Positions 58,728 to 64,000 of a stretch of 64,000 nucleotides of DNA are shown piece by piece. The notes beneath the pieces were generated by a model that did not search any database, was not told where the DNA came from, and saw only the letters and a list, made by a program, of their open reading frames with translations. Position numbers and translations under genes: made by a program. Position 1 is the first letter of the stretch; every line of letters begins with the position of its first letter. The stretch covers positions 1,984,001-2,048,000 of the forward strand of contig OX596344.1 of the NCBI GenBank assembly GCA_951394405.1, read 5' to 3'. Source of the stretch: Coprinellus micaceus (lineage: Eukaryota > Basidiomycota > Agaricomycetes > Agaricales > Psathyrellaceae).

Positions 58728-60134
58728 CTAACACCCGATCACCCAGCCACATCCCGCAACCGCCAATCCCGCAAACCAGCTACATATTGTACTTCCCGTC
58801 GCGACGAGGAAACACCTCCAAACCACACTCTCCTGCGCCAGGCCCGGCGCCCACTTCGCCTCCGCCCTACTCGGACTCCATCCCCCATCCGCCGCGAGGA
58901 GCTTCACAAAAAACACAATGGGTATCATATGGAACCACACGGGGATATAAGAATGCCTCGCGACGGAGCCCCAGTCCCTTCTTGTCCACTCCCACTGCGC
59001 GTAGAGTGAAACGATGGAGCTGGCGAGTGCGAAGAAGGTGACGGCGTTCCAGACCGAGAAGAAGAGTGTGTGGTAGTTGAAGCCCCCGTCAACGAACGAG
59101 GGGTGGACTGGCCAGGGGGTATTGAGTTGTACGATTTCGCGCATGGTCGGTGAGACGGCCGTGGAGAATAGGAGGAGGGAAATGGATGAAAATAGAGAAG
59201 CGATGAACGCGGGGAAGACGTATGGTGACGGAATAAGCATGTAATTTTGCCACTTGTATAGCTGGATGCCGGCCATGTATGCGAGGATGTGTTGGAACGG
59301 CGCTGCAGGGACGATAGCGTCATAGGACGCCACGTTGAACCCGAATCGAAGGGGTGATTTTTCGGACTTGCCGCTGGCTGTTACCGCGAATGTCCAAATC
59401 GACAGCAAGGCGAGTGCAATTCCGGAGAGCCGATACCAGTCCTTCCTGCTCCTAATCTTCACCATCCTCGCCGCCTTCCTCCGTGATGCGTTGAACCGGT
59501 TGCCAGACGTCGATCGTTCACTGTCAGATTTAGGAGGCGGTGCCGAACGTCGAGCTGTCGAGATGATTCCAGCCAGAACCGCCTTCTTTGCTGGTCGGAG
59601 GAAAACGTACGCCATGTCCAGGACCCACAGGAACAGGATATGTACCACCGGTCCTTCGAATCTTGCGAAACCCCACACCTGCGGCGTCGCGTATCCATCC
59701 TCCGTCGACACCGACCCGGCGCCCCCGAAGAATGATGGCCAGCTCTTCGTCAACACCATCCATATGATGAGATGGCCGAATATGCCATAGAGGAATGCAG
59801 GAAAGAGTAACCGCAAGCTTCGCCGCCATACGAAGCTGGCATCGCTCCGCCCTGCACCATAGTATGCCGCTGGCGTTGACCGGGATATTGATGCCGCATA
59901 GCCCGAGATGAAGAAGAACAGCCCGACGATGACCGTCTTGCACATGAACACGAACACGGTGAGAGGGGTCGATTCGAAATAAGGATATGATGACGAGGCC
60001 GTTTCGATGATGGAGTGTTGTACGATGAGGAGAACGGTGAGTGTTGCGCGGAGATTGTCCATGAAATGAGTTCGGTAGTCGTCAGCCGACCCATTCGAGT
60101 CGTCATAATCCTCCAAGTCGAGTGGATATCCCAT
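58728..60134 (-). CDS. Acyltransferase-3 family membrane protein
   Basis: One open frame, 468 residues. Family: integral-membrane acyltransferases (Acyl_transf_3), which transfer acyl groups to sugars or other acceptors. Seen: an acidic N-terminal stretch; the typical first helix MDNLRATLTVLLIVQHSIIE with its catalytic-type His; FVFMCKTVIVGLFFFISGYA; ASFVWRRSLRLLFPAFLYGI; then about eight more hydrophobic segments and a final short basic cytoplasmic loop. The substrate is not predictable. Several ATG codons precede the first helix; I took the longest frame. An in-frame acceptor-like CAG just before the ATG leaves open an extra 5' exon. Confidence 0.75.
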   Translation of the reverse strand: MGYPLDLEDYDDSNGSADDYRTHFMDNLRATLTVLLIVQHSIIETASSSYPYFESTPLTVFVFMCKTVIVGLFFFISGYAASISRSTPAAYYGAGRSDASFVWRRSLRLLFPAFLYGIFGHLIIWMVLTKSWPSFFGGAGSVSTEDGYATPQVWGFARFEGPVVHILFLWVLDMAYVFLRPAKKAVLAGIISTARRSAPPPKSDSERSTSGNRFNASRRKAARMVKIRSRKDWYRLSGIALALLSIWTFAVTASGKSEKSPLRFGFNVASYDAIVPAAPFQHILAYMAGIQLYKWQNYMLIPSPYVFPAFIASLFSSISLLLFSTAVSPTMREIVQLNTPWPVHPSFVDGGFNYHTLFFSVWNAVTFFALASSIVSLYAQWEWTRRDWGSVARHSYIPVWFHMIPIVFFVKLLAADGGWSPSRAEAKWAPGLAQESVVWRCFLVATGSTICSWFAGLAVAGCGWVIGC

Positions 60135-61487
60135 GCTGATGTATCGTGGCCGTCGCTAAAATTAGTTGAGGCGTAGATGTGTTCAAGGCAGACTGAATAG
60201 CCAGCTGAGCTGTCATGCAAGTATGAACAATGCCACGACTCACCGAAACATGCAGAACCCCAAACAACCCCGCGCGCTGAAGCCAATCAAACCGAGTTTT
60301 CCACCCACGACGAAGCGTTGCTGGCGTTGGCGTTGAGGAGACGGGGGAACAGAAAAAGACGAATTCCGAATGAGGCGATGTGACTTTTATACAGATGGCT
60401 GTCAATCATCAAATGTTCTGAGGCGAGAGCGCCCAAAGCGGCGGCAGCTTTAGCCCCGGTGCATCCACCTGGAGATTGTTAGCCACACTTTGGAGGCTGC
60501 ATGTTCCGGCCTCAGCCTGCTGCGGCCTGAATATACCGTGGATTCTCATCCCCGAGGCAGAAAGGGAGATAGGTGTAGGGAGGCCACCCTGAGGCTTCAC
60601 CTTACCATGTAAACTGCGCCGGTGCTTTCGACGATCCAAATGGCAACTGATGTGAGTGCATGGTTCCCCTCGGGGTTTCTCAGGCAACTTGGCCTGCTAC
60701 GATGAGGGTTGGATTCCAAAGTCGAGGAGGACGCAGCATCCACGCAGCGAACGAGGTTACTTCCTGATGCCAAGGCCTTGAGCCCGCGGCTTGTCTTCTC
60801 CTCCACGTCCCTCCTGACCGTTGTTCGCGATCATCGATGGGTGCTTCGTAGGGCCTAGTACATGTCCATGACCTTCATGCGCCCCGGGATGACTGAAAAG
60901 TACCAGCTTACCACACCTTCTCGTAACTTCACTCATTTTATCTATCCTCGTTGCAAATGACACCTTCCCCCCAAATTGGTGCGGTATCGATGCGAAGGTT
61001 GGCCTTGTGAGCCCAAGGGCCCAACCCAGGGACATAGAAGAAACAGAATGCGGAGGCTGGGTGGAGGTCGGGAGCAAGGGGGATTGGATCCATACATTGG
61101 AGGTGGCCGGAGGGAATTCCCACGGTTGTTGACCTTGAGCACTCCTCCCTTTGTGATCGGGAATTTGGAAACATGGATGGGCACATCTTTAGAGCTGAGG
61201 ACAATAGTGACAGCCTTAGAGATACCTACAGCACGAACATGAACCCAAGGGAAACAGGAGTGTCTAAACCGCTTTGAACTGTGGGTTTGCCATCGGCACA
61301 GCTCAACCTAGTTTGCCCGAAGGCCCAAGTTTTGCCAAGGCATATATCGGTGCAATGAGCGACTCGTATTATTCAATCATATGTAAACTATGTATGCGAG
61401 GCGAGGCTCCACGACATTAGAAGGGCTATATACTATCAAACATGGTACATTCAGTCTCTTGATTTCGGTGTGGTTCTTCCAAGCCTG
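60135..61487. other. 1.35-kb stretch without a recognised gene
   Basis: Contains the promoter of the acyltransferase gene. Minus-strand frames at 60409-61204 overlap in three registers and look partly repetitive in composition; none has recognised content. Confidence 0.4.
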
Positions 61488-62333
61488 TCAACGAAAGTGG
61501 TATACCCCGCTTGCGAGAACACCGCTATACCGTTCGTCGCTCTGGCGAATTGACCAGACATCCCCTACAGCCTGGCCTTTCTCCGAGGTCTTCAGCCTCT
61601 TATGCCTCTTCTCCAACTGTCGTATCCGCTTGCTGATATACACCAACCATTGGTCGACCTCATCTAGGAACCCCTCTTCTTCCTCTTCCTCCTCCTCCCC
61701 ACCCAATGTCCGGTGAAGTTGATCGAGGTCGTCCAGGGCCCTCGTCACGGCCACCGAGTCCCTCCATCCGGACTTGAGGTCCCAAGGAGCGGTGGAGTTT
61801 GTGTTTGATGTCGATGTGGGCGTCAATACCACATCGGATGACGCCGCAGAAGATGCCCTCGAACTCGGGCGCGACGATCCGGGCGAAGGTGGTACATCCT
61901 CGTCGTGGTCCTTCAACGTCGAAGCAGACGATGGCGTCGTCATCGCCGTCCCAGCCGTCAAAGTGGGCGTCAAAGTATACGAGCTCGCGCTCGACGGTGA
62001 CGGCTCGTAATCATCTCCCCTCCCCCGGTTCTCCATAAGCCCGTCCATGCGTAATGGTGGCAGTTCGATGTTATACATGGACATGGTGGATGCGGCGACG
62101 CTGATTCGTGAGGATGAGGTTGACGCTTTTGGTGTGACGGCGGAATCCATGGAGAGGAAAGACTTGAGTTCTGGTTTTGGGCTTTCGTTGATGTGGTTTA
62201 TAACATGGGATAGGGATGGGGCTTTGGGTTTGGCCGTCCGTACTTGAAGAGCAGGTGGGTTGTTACCCGAGTTTCGCCGCTTTGGGCTCTTAGGAGGCAA
62301 AGACCGTGGTCCAACCGAGTGCGACGCCGACAT
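61488..62333 (-). CDS. Disordered Ser/Pro/Thr-rich protein with poly-Glu stretch
   Basis: One open frame, 281 residues starting MSASHSVGPRSLPPKS. Most of it is Ser/Thr/Pro-rich and probably unstructured, with short conserved-looking basic motifs such as SPKRRNS. Near residue 215 an acidic run (GGEEEEEEEEGFLDEVDQWL) leads into a basic amphipathic helix (VYISKRIRQLEKRHKRLKTS). A regulatory or scaffold role is possible but not shown. No family recognised. Long ORFs on the plus strand here are shadows. Its start faces the 3' end of the mago gene 1.07 kb away. Confidence 0.6.
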   Translation of the reverse strand: MSASHSVGPRSLPPKSPKRRNSGNNPPALQVRTAKPKAPSLSHVINHINESPKPELKSFLSMDSAVTPKASTSSSRISVAASTMSMYNIELPPLRMDGLMENRGRGDDYEPSPSSASSYTLTPTLTAGTAMTTPSSASTLKDHDEDVPPSPGSSRPSSRASSAASSDVVLTPTSTSNTNSTAPWDLKSGWRDSVAVTRALDDLDQLHRTLGGEEEEEEEEGFLDEVDQWLVYISKRIRQLEKRHKRLKTSEKGQAVGDVWSIRQSDERYSGVLASGVYHFR

Positions 62334-63404
62334 TCTCCCAACGAAGTGAGGGTTTGAGGGTTCGCGGAGGGCAAGGAATGGAGAGGGAGGCAGGGGAACG
62401 AGAAAGAACGTGGAAACGTCGCTAGCGACGCTGGAGTGGTAAAGAGAGGAATCGCAAATGCTGCGAAGGGGCGGTGAAACAGGAAGAACCCCTGGTTCAA
62501 TAAGGTGCAGAGACCTATATATGTGCTTGCTCTGATGATCAGTAGTTCAGCTACTTGCACTTACATACAACAGCCGCATTATCATCTCTGTAGGTTGTGG
62601 GGTTGATTCGTCGCCATCGAGTCGGTTGTGAAGCTTGACGTTTGCCGAGGATGGACCGCACTAGCCACCTCGAGCCAAGGTATCGCGAAACCCGACCACA
62701 TGGTAACCATGGCTTTCCTGGAGCCAGGTACCATGAAGAGTTGACCGAGACAGAAAATGCAGAGAGGTGCCAGGACTGCCAAATGTCATTTGATCGTTGA
62801 TGTTGATGGTGAACGCTGAAACCAGAAGCACTGAGGGAAACAGAGCAAGATCACCCCAAGCAAAGGCTGCCTGCCGAATGAACTTTGCATCACCCAGCAA
62901 TCGTAGCCCCTGCGTATAGATAGATCGTTAGCTCACGGAGAGGGGGACTCACCGCCGATCTCCCTGGGAACGAGCCAATATAGCTAACTTTCCGGATCTG
63001 GCGCGGATGTGATAGCCTTGAAGTGCAGCAAACATCTGACGGAGATTGGCAGCGCATCTGCGCCGAAACATGGATTGGATACACCGCCAATAACGGACAA
63101 TATGAACGTATTTGCGTAGGGGCGATGACTGTCCAAGAAAGAGCGTCCCCTAGTATCACCGCCCGGTGTACGTTCAATGACGAGCCAAAAGCTGTTCCTT
63201 CTTGATGAGCGTCAGGACCAGTATCCAGGACCCAGAGGATTTGTGGACCAAAAGTGCGATATATTACTACAGAGAGCGTAAGTGGTGCGTCACCTGTTGC
63301 AAGAAGGGAAAAACGAACCTGGATTACAATATGCACGCCATCTTGACGCAGGTGTACAGGAGTCGAGCACGGACGGGCGTACTTGCTGGGGCTGGGTTGC
63401 GTGT
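62334..63404. other. 1.07-kb spacer before the mago gene
   Basis: Minus-strand frames at 62661-63513 largely read through mago intron 3 and its 3' flank and do not belong to a separate gene as far as I can see. Plus-strand frames at 63023-63408 are short and unrecognised. Confidence 0.4.
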
Positions 63405-64000
63405 TTAGATCGGCTTGATCTTGAAGTGGAGGGAGATGAGGGAGAAGATCAAGCACTACACGCGTCGCGGTACTCAGTGAACGAGCCAAGTCGAGGAGAG
63501 GCCGAGGGAACACACCTTGAGATCCTGAACCAAATAGTAGAACACTCGGAGGCCTTCAGGGTCCTCACTGTCCTGAATGTCGACGAGAGAGCCAATCTTG
63601 GCAGTCTCGAAAGCGATGTGGTCTCCGCCAACCCGAATTTCCAGCTCCTGCTTCCCGACGATGTTTTTCTTGGGCCAATTCTTGTCATCTTCCCTGTGAA
63701 GCACCGAACAGAAGTCAGTCGTTACCCTACAAGCTCGATTTTTGGGTACTCGCTTCGTGATCTCGCTCGCCTCTACGATCCGCTTCAGCTCCTTCACAAC
63801 CAACGGACCAATCCACACTTTGCAAAACACGTCAGCGGGAGTGTTCCGCCCAAGAACCACGGTCAACTCACTCTCTTTGCGAATCAAACTGTCATTACGA
63901 TAGTTGGAGTTATTGGCATATCGCAGACGCCCATGAGAGTACTCGAATTCCAAGAACTCGTGGCCGTGCTTGCCAGAGTGGCCCGTGCTGTCTGGGAGTC
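63405..64000 (-). CDS. mago: Mago nashi, exon junction complex subunit (5' end cut by window edge)
   Basis: Partial: the window holds the last four exons, 64000-63872 (cut), 63817-63754, 63693-63516, 63455-63405. The predicted protein runs [74 protein letters not shown], then [20 protein letters not shown] and ends [11 protein letters not shown]. This matches Mago along its whole length after about residue 15. Known: Mago pairs with Y14 and locks the exon junction complex on spliced mRNA. Introns: 54, 60 and 60 nt. The middle one (63753-63694) starts with GC, not GT; only that reading restores the conserved SEITKEDD. The 5' start and probable first exon lie beyond position 64000. Confidence 0.95.

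Noticed and set aside
62890..63513. A 207-codon minus-strand frame overlapping the end of mago
   Set aside because: It reads through mago intron 3 in another frame; the spliced frame gives the conserved Mago C-terminus.

Overview
The window is nuclear DNA of a filamentous basidiomycete, most likely an agaricomycete. The evidence is the gene style: protein genes broken by many 45-70 nt introns with GT..AG ends, both strands used, little space between many genes. Family content agrees: NACHT-type STAND proteins, DUF6699 proteins, HAM1-like proteins, Gly/Asn-rich single-pass proteins with a cytoplasmic SH3 domain, and TFIIIC, MRG and Mago homologues of fungal type. No bacterial operons, CRISPR, insertion sequences or viral genes were seen.

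Left part (1-21 kb). Two giant tandem paralogues (about 2,681 and 2,652 residues) lie on the + strand. Each has a sacsin-like HSP90/GHKL ATPase domain at the N-terminus, a second one near the middle, and a BTB/POZ domain at the C-terminus. Their exon structure matches almost intron for intron. Between them, on the other strand, is a HAM1-like (BPI/TULIP-related) gene. The second giant gene is convergent with, and overlaps by 26 coding bases, a mitochondrial FtsJ-type 2'-O-methyltransferase gene (MRM2 type). A small TFIIIC subunit gene follows divergently.

Middle part (23-48 kb). This is sparser: a DUF6699 gene, a 3.7-kb stretch without a recognisable gene, two tandem SH3 membrane-protein genes, the proteasome beta-7 (PRE4) gene, a four-exon zinc-finger-like gene, a type I membrane protein gene with a 16-nt microexon, a second DUF6699 gene, and long stretches with only decayed or random ORFs. 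Two stretches look like tRNA-derived relics.

Right part (47.8-64 kb). A peroxiredoxin with one cysteine, an initiator tRNA-Met, an EAF3/MRG15 chromatin protein, a NACHT STAND protein, an orphan coiled-coil protein, an acyltransferase-3 membrane enzyme, a disordered acidic protein, and the exon-junction protein Mago nashi, which is cut by the right edge and contains a GC-AG intron.

Housekeeping genes (PRE4, MRM2, TFIIIC subunit, EAF3, mago, tRNAi-Met) are mixed with lineage-specific genes. The most unusual element is the tandem pair of sacsin-BTB giants, which suggests an HSP90-like chaperone tied to Cullin-3 ubiquitin ligases. Exon coordinates were worked out by hand from splice signals, reading-frame phase and, where available, paralogue or family alignment. 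Phases add up for every gene for which a full exon list is given.
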